From an uncultured Pelagibacteraceae bacterium (lineage in GTDB: Bacteria > Pseudomonadota > Alphaproteobacteria > Pelagibacterales > Pelagibacteraceae): DNA of 64,000 nt. The stretch is taken from NCBI GenBank assembly GCA_902596975.1, contig CACJWS010000002.1:62001-126000 (forward strand), given 5' to 3'. Positions 1 to 8,152 of the stretch are shown here, piece by piece (position 1 is the stretch's first letter; every line of letters begins with the position of its first letter). The notes under the pieces were generated by a model that worked only from the letters and a program-made list of their open reading frames with translations, was not told the DNA's origin and searched no databases. Made by a program: the position numbers and the translations under genes.

Positions 1-8
1 CCAACTAC

Positions 9-1133
9 TTAATTTCTATAAATTTTTCCAAGATAACTCTCTAGAAATTTTTTATTTTTTGATAAAAATTTCAAAACAATATTTCTAATTAATATTATTA
101 TTGGATTAGTTAAATGGAAGGCAAAATGATTTAATTTTGATCTTTTATTTACCAGTAATATTTTACTTATCTTATCTTTATAAATACTATTTGAATTTGT
201 AATATTTTCTAAAATACCATTTGCTGTTTCAATACTTTGAGAAGCGCCTTGTGCAAAAGAAGGTGGAAAAGCAAATAAAGCATCACCGCTCAAATAAGTA
301 TTTTGATATTTTAGTGTGGGTAATTCAGTGCTCACAAATACAGGAAAACACTTTATATTTGCTAAACTTTCCAAATTTATAATAGAATTTTTTGAAATAA
401 AGTCTTTTAAAGATTTGATAAATGTTTCTGAATTAAGAATATTTTTATCTTCAATTTCTTTAGTAGTTAGTTTCTTTTTGATTATAGCAACGAAATTATA
501 TTCGAGTTTTTGATTTACAGGATAAGTTACATAGTGAAAATTTGACCCCATATAAACAGAAATATTATCTTTTTCATGTTGTTTTAAATTCGCCCTTAAA
601 GCAATGTTGCCATTAAAAATTGGATTTAAATGATTATTAGATATTTGAGATTTTAATTTTGAAAAAACACCGTCAGCAATTACAATATAATCGAAACTTT
701 CGTTATTATTATCCCAGGAAATCTTTATTTTTTCATTATATTCAATATCCTGAATATCGGCTTTAAATTGAATTTTTTCCTCAGGGATATTATCAATTAA
801 AAACTTTATTAATGTTGACCTTTTAAGTGTTGTGTAACGGTCATTTACATTATTGAATTGCTTTAAATCAATTTCACAAATCTTTTTAATATTATTTGCC
901 TGGAAAAAATTAACTTTTGTTGGATAATAAACATCTGATGCTGAAATATTTTTAAATCCAATTTTATTCAACAAATTAATACTATTAACTGAAAGTTGAA
1001 TACCATAACCTTCATTTAAATTGAGGTGATCTTTTTTTTCAAATATTTTATAGTCTATTTCGGTATTTTTGTTTAATTCATTTGCAAGATACAAACCAGA
1101 TATACCAGCTCCAACAATTGCAACTTTTTTCAT
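9..1133 (-). CDS. FAD-dependent monooxygenase (UbiH/COQ6-like)
   Basis: This 374-residue protein looks like a class A flavin monooxygenase. The N-terminus has the Rossmann motif GAGISG (residues 8-13) for FAD, and near residue 282 it has the second FAD motif, SGDALFAFPP, followed by a helix typical of this group. The family hydroxylates aromatic rings using NAD(P)H and oxygen; members include ubiquinone-ring hydroxylases and salicylate-type hydroxylases. The substrate cannot be read from the sequence. Its start overlaps the end of mutY by four bases, so the two are probably co-transcribed. A role in ubiquinone synthesis is only a guess; ubiA lies in the window but about 25 kb away. Confidence 0.8.
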   Translation of the reverse strand: MKKVAIVGAGISGLYLANELNKNTEIDYKIFEKKDHLNLNEGYGIQLSVNSINLLNKIGFKNISASDVYYPTKVNFFQANNIKKICEIDLKQFNNVNDRYTTLKRSTLIKFLIDNIPEEKIQFKADIQDIEYNEKIKISWDNNNESFDYIVIADGVFSKLKSQISNNHLNPIFNGNIALRANLKQHEKDNISVYMGSNFHYVTYPVNQKLEYNFVAIIKKKLTTKEIEDKNILNSETFIKSLKDFISKNSIINLESLANIKCFPVFVSTELPTLKYQNTYLSGDALFAFPPSFAQGASQSIETANGILENITNSNSIYKDKISKILLVNKRSKLNHFAFHLTNPIIILIRNIVLKFLSKNKKFLESYLGKIYRN

Positions 1134-2122
1134 TCAGATTTTGAGATGGTATAAAATATTTTTTTAGTAAATGATGGAATTATTTCTGAGGTTAATTTAT
1201 CTTTTTTAATTAATATTTTATTTTTAATCTTTGGAGGTCTTTTTGTGTTATTTAACAAAATTTTCATTTCCATATTAGATAATTTTATATTAATTTTTTT
1301 ATTATTTGAATAATTATACTTACTTTCTCGAACTTCAGTCATAGGAAAAATTGGCATATTTTTTAAAAATTTAAATTTATCATTTTTAACCAATAAGTAA
1401 TTATTTTGTTTTTTGTAGATAGTCGCTTCAAAATATTTAGTTTTTATTTCTTTATTAATTTTAGTTAATTCAAAATCATTTTTTTTTAAAGATATACAAT
1501 TTTTACTTAATGGACATTCTTTACAACTTGGATTTTTTGGTTTGCAAATTAAAGCACCTATTTCCATAATTGCTTGTGAGTAATCGCTGGCACGATCGGA
1601 CAGTCCAAAAAAATTAATTTTTGTTTTTAAAAAATCTTTAGATATTTCACTCTGCTTTTTTAAATATAAAGTTCTTTTAAGAATTCTCTCTACATTTCCA
1701 TCTAAAGGGATAGTTTTGATGTTAAATGCTATAGACATTATTGCTTTAGATGTATATTCACCAACACCTGGTAATTGTATCAACTTTTCATAAGATTTTG
1801 GCAACTTACCATGGAAATCTCTAACAATTATAATAGCACTTTTTTTTAGATTTCTTGCTCTTGAATAATAACCAAGGCCTTCCCAATGTTTCATTAAGAT
1901 CTTTTCATCAACATCTGCCAATGATTGAAAGGTTGGAATTTGTTTTACAAATTTTTCAAAATAAGGAATAACGGTTTTTACTTGAGTTTGCTGCAACATA
2001 AATTCACTAACAAACGTAAAATATTCTTTTTGCTTCTGAGAACCTTTTTTTCTCCAAGGTAAAATTCTTTTATTATTATCGTACCAATGTAGAATTTTAT
2101 TTGGTATGTTTTTATTATTCAT
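1130..2122 (-). CDS. mutY: A/G-specific adenine glycosylase MutY
   Basis: MutY removes adenine mispaired with 8-oxoguanine and so prevents G-to-T mutations. The 330-residue protein has the catalytic region SEFMLQQTQV near residue 40, a helix-hairpin-helix GVGEYTSKAI, the LDGNVERIL segment with the catalytic aspartate near residue 140, and four cysteines spaced C-X6-C-X2-C-X5-C (residues about 191-208) for a 4Fe-4S cluster. The C-terminal 8-oxoG-recognition domain is diverged. I chose the start at 2122 because the protein then begins about 12 residues before the conserved WYDNNKRILPW. A longer start at 2167 would overlap the opposite gene by 45 bases. The start codon directly abuts the divergent gene's ATG. 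Confidence 0.93.
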   Translation of the reverse strand: MNNKNIPNKILHWYDNNKRILPWRKKGSQKQKEYFTFVSEFMLQQTQVKTVIPYFEKFVKQIPTFQSLADVDEKILMKHWEGLGYYSRARNLKKSAIIIVRDFHGKLPKSYEKLIQLPGVGEYTSKAIMSIAFNIKTIPLDGNVERILKRTLYLKKQSEISKDFLKTKINFFGLSDRASDYSQAIMEIGALICKPKNPSCKECPLSKNCISLKKNDFELTKINKEIKTKYFEATIYKKQNNYLLVKNDKFKFLKNMPIFPMTEVRESKYNYSNNKKINIKLSNMEMKILLNNTKRPPKIKNKILIKKDKLTSEIIPSFTKKIFYTISKSE

Positions 2123-2605
2123 ATGAGTCAAAAATATAATACTAAGCAGAGATATAATTCCATTCAAGGTTTAAGATCTTTTAAAGATACTTTACCCACA
2201 GAAGCAAAAAGAATAATTAGTAAAAAAGGTAAAATTTATAATGAAACTTTAGATAATTGGAAATATTTAGTAGGTAAAGATTTATTTAAAGTAAGCTTTC
2301 CTAAGTCATATAAAAGTTCAAATAAATTGTCGGGCAGTCGTTTAAATATTTTGGTAAAGAGGGGAAATGAAGTTGATCTTGAGTATTCTAAAAAAGAAAT
2401 AATAAAAAAAATTAATGTTTTTTTTGGCTATCATGTTTTAGATGACATTAAATTGAATACATTTGATGGAAAAATTGAAGAAAGCTATAAAAATACCACT
2501 ATTAATGCGACAAAAAATAAACATATAAAGAGCATAAATAATATTAAAAATGACAAAATAAAAAATTCACTTTTAGAGCTAAGTAAACATTTTAAAATAA
2601 AATGA
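2123..2605 (+). CDS. DUF721 (DciA-like) protein
   Basis: This 160-residue basic protein matches the DUF721 family, which includes DciA, the loader or recruiter of the replicative helicase DnaB in bacteria lacking DnaC. Visible family features are the early segment with W-x-x-L-V-G near residue 50 and the following strand-rich region (LNILVKRGNEVDLEYSKKEI). The C-terminal 50 residues are Lys/Asn-rich and look disordered. It is followed by a DsbA-like gene (four-base overlap) and smc. The mutY-DUF721-thioredoxin-smc order recurs in alphaproteobacteria. No other in-frame Met lies near the N-terminus, so the start at 2123 is likely despite abutting the mutY start. Confidence 0.75.
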   Translation: MSQKYNTKQRYNSIQGLRSFKDTLPTEAKRIISKKGKIYNETLDNWKYLVGKDLFKVSFPKSYKSSNKLSGSRLNILVKRGNEVDLEYSKKEIIKKINVFFGYHVLDDIKLNTFDGKIEESYKNTTINATKNKHIKSINNIKNDKIKNSLLELSKHFKIK

Positions 2606-3177
2606 AAAAAATAATTTTTATCTCAATTTTAATTTTTTTTAATTTCATCAATGCTAATTCTGAAGTTAAACCAATTTTAGTAGGGAATGCAGACTCAAAA
2701 GTTAAGTTGATGGTTTTTGAATCTTTAACTTGTAGTCATTGTGCAAATTTTCATAAAAATATATATCCTAAATTAAAAGAAGATTTTATTGATAAAGGAT
2801 TGATTTCAATAGAATTTAAAAGCTTCCCATTAGATATCATTGCATTTAATGCAACTAAATTAGCTCATTGTAGAAATGATGGTGAGCACGAAATTTTGCA
2901 TCACCTTTATTTAAATCAAGATAAGTGGATCAAGGGAAAAAATGAATTAGAAGCAAATCAAGCAATGAAAAAATTTATTGATAATACTGAATATAATCTT
3001 GATTTTGATAAGTGCTTGGCTGATAAGAAGATAGAGGATCACATCTTAGAAGACCGAATCGAAGGTGTTAAAAAGTATAAAGTGAATTCTACTCCTACAG
3101 TCATAATTAACGGAAAAAAGTTTGAAAATCACTCAAACTACAAAAAATTAAAAAAATACATTGAAAAACTGATATAA
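2602..3177 (+). CDS. DsbA-family thiol-disulfide oxidoreductase, secreted
   Basis: This 191-residue protein has an N-terminal signal peptide (basic start, hydrophobic stretch, about residues 1-20) and a thioredoxin-fold domain with the active site CSHC at residues 43-46. A cis-proline loop NSTPTVIING lies near residue 163. Proteins of this type form or shuffle disulfides in the periplasm; an alphaproteobacterial group sits next to smc. It overlaps the DUF721 gene by four bases and precedes smc by eight. Oxidase versus isomerase activity cannot be decided from sequence; no DsbB partner is in the window. Confidence 0.85.
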   Translation: MKKIIFISILIFFNFINANSEVKPILVGNADSKVKLMVFESLTCSHCANFHKNIYPKLKEDFIDKGLISIEFKSFPLDIIAFNATKLAHCRNDGEHEILHHLYLNQDKWIKGKNELEANQAMKKFIDNTEYNLDFDKCLADKKIEDHILEDRIEGVKKYKVNSTPTVIINGKKFENHSNYKKLKKYIEKLI

Positions 3178-3185
3178 GTCAGTGA

Positions 3186-5759
3186 ATGGAATTTAAAAAA
3201 ATCCAACTAAATGGATTTAAGTCTTTTGCTGAAAAAACAAATTTCCTGATTGAAGAAGGTTTAACTGGGATAGTTGGCCCAAACGGTTGTGGCAAATCAA
3301 ATATAGTGGAGTCGTTGCGATGGTGTATGGGTGAGACATCGGCAAAAAGTATGAGAGGTTCAGGAATGGAAGACGTTATATTTTCTGGAACTTCAAATAA
3401 ACCATCAAAAAATATTGCAGAAGTTTTAGTGAGCTTATCAAATGACAACAAGGATGGTCCTCTACAATATAATGAGCTCGATGAAATTGAAATAAGAAGA
3501 AAAATAGAAAAAGATAAAGGCTCAAAATTTTATATAAATGGGAAAGAAGTTAGAGCTAAAGATGCTCAAATGTTTTTTGCAGATTTGTCAACAGGTGCTC
3601 ATTCACCTTCGATTATTAGTCAAGGTAGAATTGGAGCATTGGTTACGGCAAAACCTTCAGATCGAAGAGCTATTTTAGAAGAAGCAGCAGGTATAGCAGG
3701 TTTACATGTTAGAAGACACGAAGCAGAATTACGATTAGGCGCGGCAGAAAATAATTTAAAAAGGGCAGATGAATTAAGAAGACAACAGGAAAGACAATTA
3801 GCAAATTTGCAAAAGCAAGCTGAAGAGGCTGCAAAATACAAATCTATTTCAGAAGAAATAAAAAAAGTTGAGGCAGGTTTATATTATTTACGACTTTTAG
3901 AAATTGATAATGAAATTAAAGTAGAGAATGAGATCAACAATGAGGCTGATGATCAAGTTAAGTCCTTCAATGATAAATTAGAGGATTTAAGTATGAAAAT
4001 TATTGAAAAGAATAAAAATGTAAATCCTATAAGAGAAAAAAATCAAGAAAACTTGTCAAAAATTCAAAGATTAAATCTAGAGTTAAAAAGTTTAGATGAG
4101 GAAAAAGACAGGGTTAATGATGAAATACAATCAATTAGAAAGGCTTTAGGTGTAATTGATGACGATATTGTTAGAGAAAAAAGCATAATCATTGATGCAA
4201 ACTCTAATGAAAAAAGACTTAGAGAAGAAAAAGAAAATTTAATTACAGTCGATTCAAAATATTATGAAACTGAAAAATTGTCAGGTTTAGATTTGGTAAA
4301 TGCAAAAGGAAAATTAAAAGATGAGCAAGATAAATTAGAGAGAATACTAGAAAATCTAAACCTTGATACTCTAAAAAAGAACTCAGAAACTATTGATTTA
4401 GCAAGTGAGCAGTTAGATAAAGCAAAAGAAATGCTCTCAGAGAACAATATCAATGGTGCAACTAATTTAATAGATGAATGCAAAATAAATCTTTCATTTT
4501 TAAAAATGAAAATTAATGAAATGCATGACAACGATTTAGCGATAACAGTAACTAAGAAAAACGAAGAAATCAAAAGTCTACAAGAAGAATACGCTGAAGC
4601 ATTTAGTACAAATCAAAATATTAAAAAAGAGTCAATAAAAAGAAGTGAAAGAATTAAAATAATTGACCAAGAAATAGAAAGTTGGAAAAACTTATTGGTA
4701 AATTCTGAAAAAATGATTAATGAATTAAATAGTAGAAAAGATACTCAACAAAAAAAATTAGATAGTCTTGAAAAACAACCTCAAACACAAGCTGAAAGAA
4801 AAGGACAAATATCAGAAAATTTAAGAATTTCTGAAAAAGAAAAAAGTGATAATGAAATATTAATAGATGAGCTAGATAAAGAGATTAACGAATTAAGAAG
4901 TAATCTTAATACAACAAAAGAAGAGTCTATTGAAATAAGAGAACGAAAGGCAAGCTCTGGAGCAACAATCGATGGTTTGAATAAAAGAAGAAATGATTTG
5001 CTAGAAAGAGTATCAACAGAACTTAATTTAAAAGAAGAAGAGATACTGAATTTTTCAAACCTAAAAGATGTATCTGAATATCCAGATACAGTAACACAAG
5101 AGGAATTGCTTGATGAAAGAAAAAGGGAAAGAGAAAAATTAGGCTCAGTCAACTTAAGAGCAGACGAAGAGACTTCAAAATATGAAGATGAAATTAAGAA
5201 AATGGAAAAAGATAGACAAGATTTAGTAACTGCAATTATAAAGTTAAAAGAAAGTATTACTGAACTCAATCAGAAAGGTAGGGAAAGACTTCTAGATGCT
5301 TTTGAAAAAGTGAATAGAAAGTTCAATGAAGTTTATACCAAACTATTTAATGGAGGTAGTGCAAAACTAGAATTAGTAGACTCTGATGATCCTTTAGATG
5401 CAGGATTAGAAATGTTGGTAAGTCCACCAGGAAAAAGATTGCAATCAATAACTTTATTATCTGGAGGTGAACAAGCCCTGACTGCTTTATCTTTAATCTT
5501 TGCAGTGTTTCTTACCAATCCGGCTCCGATATGTGTTCTCGATGAAGTAGACGCACCTCTAGATGATGCGAATGTAACAAGATTCTGCAATCTTTTGACG
5601 GAACTAACTAAAATCACATCTACAAGATTTATTATTGTAACTCACCACGCTTTAACCATGTCTAAAATGGACAGACTATATGGTGTAACAATGCCAGAAA
5701 AAGGAATTAGCCAACTAGTTGCTGTAGATCTTCAAAAAGCAGAGAGTATGGTTGCTTAA
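3186..5759 (+). CDS. smc: Chromosome segregation protein SMC, unusually short
   Basis: SMC is the ATPase core of the bacterial condensin that organises and separates chromosomes. The head domain is intact: Walker A GPNGCGKSN near residues 31-39, signature LSGGEQALTAL near 758, and Walker B CVLDEVDAPLDD just after. The stretch between heads is predicted coiled coil rich in Glu, Lys and Leu. At 857 residues it is about 300 shorter than usual (roughly 1150), and I cannot find the globular hinge with its conserved glycines where it should be. Instead the middle (about 360-450) is a low-complexity helical stretch with an NNINGATNLI segment. The frame is open throughout, so this is not an obvious frameshift. 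It is followed after two bases by an AtpI-like gene. Confidence 0.9.
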   Translation: MEFKKIQLNGFKSFAEKTNFLIEEGLTGIVGPNGCGKSNIVESLRWCMGETSAKSMRGSGMEDVIFSGTSNKPSKNIAEVLVSLSNDNKDGPLQYNELDEIEIRRKIEKDKGSKFYINGKEVRAKDAQMFFADLSTGAHSPSIISQGRIGALVTAKPSDRRAILEEAAGIAGLHVRRHEAELRLGAAENNLKRADELRRQQERQLANLQKQAEEAAKYKSISEEIKKVEAGLYYLRLLEIDNEIKVENEINNEADDQVKSFNDKLEDLSMKIIEKNKNVNPIREKNQENLSKIQRLNLELKSLDEEKDRVNDEIQSIRKALGVIDDDIVREKSIIIDANSNEKRLREEKENLITVDSKYYETEKLSGLDLVNAKGKLKDEQDKLERILENLNLDTLKKNSETIDLASEQLDKAKEMLSENNINGATNLIDECKINLSFLKMKINEMHDNDLAITVTKKNEEIKSLQEEYAEAFSTNQNIKKESIKRSERIKIIDQEIESWKNLLVNSEKMINELNSRKDTQQKKLDSLEKQPQTQAERKGQISENLRISEKEKSDNEILIDELDKEINELRSNLNTTKEESIEIRERKASSGATIDGLNKRRNDLLERVSTELNLKEEEILNFSNLKDVSEYPDTVTQEELLDERKREREKLGSVNLRADEETSKYEDEIKKMEKDRQDLVTAIIKLKESITELNQKGRERLLDAFEKVNRKFNEVYTKLFNGGSAKLELVDSDDPLDAGLEMLVSPPGKRLQSITLLSGGEQALTALSLIFAVFLTNPAPICVLDEVDAPLDDANVTRFCNLLTELTKITSTRFIIVTHHALTMSKMDRLYGVTMPEKGISQLVAVDLQKAESMVA

Positions 5760-5761
5760 TA

Positions 5762-6037
5762 ATGGATGAAGACCAGTTTAAAACTCGCCTAAAAATTGCA
5801 AAAAATAAAACCGATAAAGACAAAAAATCTGAAGAGGGAAATAAAGGCTCAAGTATGGGATCAGCCTTCAAAATGAGCACGGAATTGGTATCTGCAGTGG
5901 CTGTTGGGACAATTATTGGGTTTATTTTAGACAATTGGTTTGGTACTAAACCCTGGTTAATTTTAATATTTTTTTTTATTGGTGTAGTAGCTGGAATTAT
6001 GAACGTTATTAGATCAGCAAAAAAAATGCAAAAATAG
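5762..6037 (+). CDS. atpI: AtpI-like ATP synthase assembly/accessory protein
   Basis: This 91-residue protein has a charged N-terminal third (many Lys, Asp, Glu) followed by two hydrophobic segments (about 40-60 and 63-82) separated by a short loop, NWFGTKP. That pattern matches the small AtpI/AtpZ-type protein encoded ahead of the F0 subunits. In studied species it helps assemble the c-ring or supports ion uptake. It starts two bases after smc and ends seven bases before atpB, so it belongs to this transcription unit. Identification rests on size, topology and position. Confidence 0.8.
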   Translation: MDEDQFKTRLKIAKNKTDKDKKSEEGNKGSSMGSAFKMSTELVSAVAVGTIIGFILDNWFGTKPWLILIFFFIGVVAGIMNVIRSAKKMQK

Positions 6038-6044
6038 TAGGCAA

Positions 6045-6776
6045 ATGGCAGCAAATCCAATGTACCAATTCAACGTTTACCGAATTGGTCCAGAAATTAA
6101 AATAAATAACATAGATATTTCGTTCACAAACGCGAGTTTGTTTATGGTCATAAGCTCACTAGCAATATTAATTATATTTAATTTAGGTACGAAGAGATCT
6201 ATCATACCAAATAAAATTCAATTACTTGCGGAACTCAGTTACTCTTTTATTTCAAAAATGATAAGTGATACAGCTGGATCGAAAGCTAAGCCTTACTTTT
6301 CTTTTATATTTTCTTTATTCATGTTTGTTTTATTTTGTAACATGTTTGGGATGATACCATACTCATTTACTGTCACTAGCCACATCATTGTAACTTTTGT
6401 ATTAGCAGCATTTATATTTATAGGAGTAACAATAATTGGATTTATTAAACATGGACTTGGATACTTAAAACTTTTTGTGCCAAGTGGAGTTCCAATGGTT
6501 TTATTGCCATTAATAGTTGTTATAGAAATAATTTCATACTTAAGTAGACCAATTAGTTTATCAGTTAGATTGTTTGCAAATATGATGGCAGGCCATACGA
6601 TGATGAAAGTTTTTGGAGGTTTCGTAGTTAGCTTGGGAATTGTTGGGGGCTGGCTACCACTAGGTTTTTCAGTTGCATTAACAGGTTTGGAGATATTAGT
6701 TGCTTTTCTTCAAGCATATGTATTTGCAATTTTAACATGTATCTATTTAAATGATGCATTAAATTTACACCATTAA
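6045..6776 (+). CDS. atpB: F0F1 ATP synthase subunit a
   Basis: Subunit a forms the proton half-channels next to the c-ring. The 243-residue protein is mostly membrane segments and contains the hallmark helix with the essential arginine in SLSVRLFANMMAGH (Arg near residue 175). The C-terminal helix, LEILVAFLQAYVFAIL, also matches the family. It lies between atpI and atpE, with a good ribosome binding site (AAGGAGG) before atpE. The F1 genes (atpHAGDC) are not in this window; alphaproteobacteria commonly keep the two parts at separate loci. Confidence 0.96.
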   Translation: MAANPMYQFNVYRIGPEIKINNIDISFTNASLFMVISSLAILIIFNLGTKRSIIPNKIQLLAELSYSFISKMISDTAGSKAKPYFSFIFSLFMFVLFCNMFGMIPYSFTVTSHIIVTFVLAAFIFIGVTIIGFIKHGLGYLKLFVPSGVPMVLLPLIVVIEIISYLSRPISLSVRLFANMMAGHTMMKVFGGFVVSLGIVGGWLPLGFSVALTGLEILVAFLQAYVFAILTCIYLNDALNLHH

Positions 6777-6795
6777 TTAACATAAGGAGGATATA

Positions 6796-7023
6796 ATGGA
6801 ATTAGAAGCAGCAAAAATGATAGGAGCAGGACTAGCAGCAATTGCACTTGCAGGTGCAGGAGTTGGAATTGGGATAATTTTTGGAAATTATCTTTCTGGT
6901 GCAATGAGAAATCCATCTGCAGCTCAAAAGCAGTTTCCAAACTTGCTATTAGGCTTTGCATTAGCAGAAGCGACTGGTTTATTTGGATTAGTTGTTGCAT
7001 TAATTATTCTTTTCGCGTTTTAA
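6796..7023 (+). CDS. atpE: F0F1 ATP synthase subunit c
   Basis: This 75-residue hairpin protein forms the rotating c-ring. It has a glycine-rich first helix (GAGLAAIALAGAGVGIG), a polar loop with RNPSAAQK, and a second helix with the proton-binding glutamate in ALAEATGLFG (near residue 57). The AAGGAGG site shortly before the ATG is the strongest ribosome binding site in this cluster, which fits the need for many copies of c. The residues around the glutamate give no sign of a sodium-binding type. Confidence 0.97.
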   Translation: MELEAAKMIGAGLAAIALAGAGVGIGIIFGNYLSGAMRNPSAAQKQFPNLLLGFALAEATGLFGLVVALIILFAF

Positions 7024-7026
7024 TTA

Positions 7027-7617
7027 ATGTTGAAAAAGATAATTTTTCAATTTCTAGCTTTAAGTCTTATCTTTACTTATAGCGCTCAAAGCGCTGAGCG
7101 TGGAGGTATGCCCCAGCTTAATCCCGAGTTTTGGATATCTCAAATTTTTTGGTTAGTACTTACCTTTGGATTATTGTTTATAATTTTATCTAAGTTCATA
7201 CTACCAAAGATTAGTAACAATCTTGAAACCAGGAAATCACAAATCTTAGAGAATATCGAAACTGCAGACAAGCAACGGGAAGAAACTGAAAAAAAAGTTA
7301 AAGAATTTGATAAAATTATCAATGATACAAAAGTCGAAGCAAAAAACTTCTTTAATAGTGAAAGACAAAAAGTTTTGGACGACATAAACAATAAAAGATT
7401 ATCTTTAGAAAAGGATATCGAAAAAGAAATAATAAAAGCTGAAGAAGAAATAGACCAATTAAAAAAAACTTCTCAAGAGAAAGTTACTAAAATTGCAATT
7501 GAGACATCCTCCGATCTAGTTAAACAATTAATTGGTGAAGATATAAATAAAAGTAGTCTTTCAGCCATAGTTGAAGATCTTTCTAAAAAAGAAATGGAAA
7601 AACATAATGGCATTTGA
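7027..7617 (+). CDS. atpF': F0F1 ATP synthase subunit b'
   Basis: The b' subunit pairs with b to form the peripheral stalk in alphaproteobacteria and phototrophs. The 196-residue protein starts with a hydrophobic stretch, then a membrane helix (about residues 33-57, WISQIFWLVLTFGLLFIILSK), then a long charged helix suited to coiled-coil packing. The first hydrophobic stretch ends in SAQSA and could be a cleaved signal peptide, which is seen in some b' subunits. Its end overlaps the next gene by 11 bases. Confidence 0.9.
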   Translation: MLKKIIFQFLALSLIFTYSAQSAERGGMPQLNPEFWISQIFWLVLTFGLLFIILSKFILPKISNNLETRKSQILENIETADKQREETEKKVKEFDKIINDTKVEAKNFFNSERQKVLDDINNKRLSLEKDIEKEIIKAEEEIDQLKKTSQEKVTKIAIETSSDLVKQLIGEDINKSSLSAIVEDLSKKEMEKHNGI

Positions 7618-8104
7618 TGCAACATTTTGGGTAGCAGTATCTTTTGTAATATTTTTTGGGGCGCTAATTTATTTAAAAGTTCCACAGAATGTTAATAATT
7701 TATTGAGCAAAATGATTACTGATATCAAAAATGAAATTGACGAAAGTGAAAAACTCCGAGCTGAATCTAAAAGACTATTGGATGAGGCGCAAAAGAAGCT
7801 AGATACTGCAAAAATTGAGAGTGAAAAGATTATGCAGCAGTCAAAAGATGAAACTGAAAGATTTGTAATTGAAATGAATGATAAATTTCATAAATCAGCT
7901 GAACTCAAGAAAAGTCTAGCAGAAACTAAAATCTCTCAAATGAAAGATAATGCCATTAAAGAAATTAAAGATACATCAATTAATATTGCTGTAGAATCTG
8001 TAAAAAAAATTATTACTACATCTGTTGATAAGTCTAAACTTGACAACTTGTTTAATAAAAATCTTGAAGAAACAAAGACAGAATTAAAGAAAATCAGTTC
8101 TTAA
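7607..8104 (+). CDS. atpF: F0F1 ATP synthase subunit b
   Basis: The second peripheral-stalk subunit, 165 residues. It begins MAFDATFWVAVSFVIFFG, a single N-terminal membrane helix typical of subunit b, followed by a long charged amphipathic helix. An upstream in-frame TTG at 7571 would add 12 residues, but the ATG at 7607 gives the family's usual start right before the membrane helix. Two related b-type genes in tandem (b' then b) mark the heterodimeric stalk. It is the last gene of the ATP synthase group; 48 bases separate it from crtI. Confidence 0.92.
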   Translation: MAFDATFWVAVSFVIFFGALIYLKVPQNVNNLLSKMITDIKNEIDESEKLRAESKRLLDEAQKKLDTAKIESEKIMQQSKDETERFVIEMNDKFHKSAELKKSLAETKISQMKDNAIKEIKDTSINIAVESVKKIITTSVDKSKLDNLFNKNLEETKTELKKISS

Positions 8105-8152
8105 ACTAAGATAGTTTATCAAATTTTATAAAAATAATGTAAATTAAGAAAT

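Noticed and set aside
4262-5617. Long minus-strand open frames opposite smc (for example 4781-5269)
   Set aside because: They are Ser/Leu/Phe-rich mirror images of a Lys/Glu coiled coil, and smc is clearly the real gene.
8103-8117. AAACTA-AGA-TAGTTT inverted repeat after atpF as a terminator
   Set aside because: Only six AT-rich pairs and no U-run follow; such a hairpin is expected by chance in this DNA.
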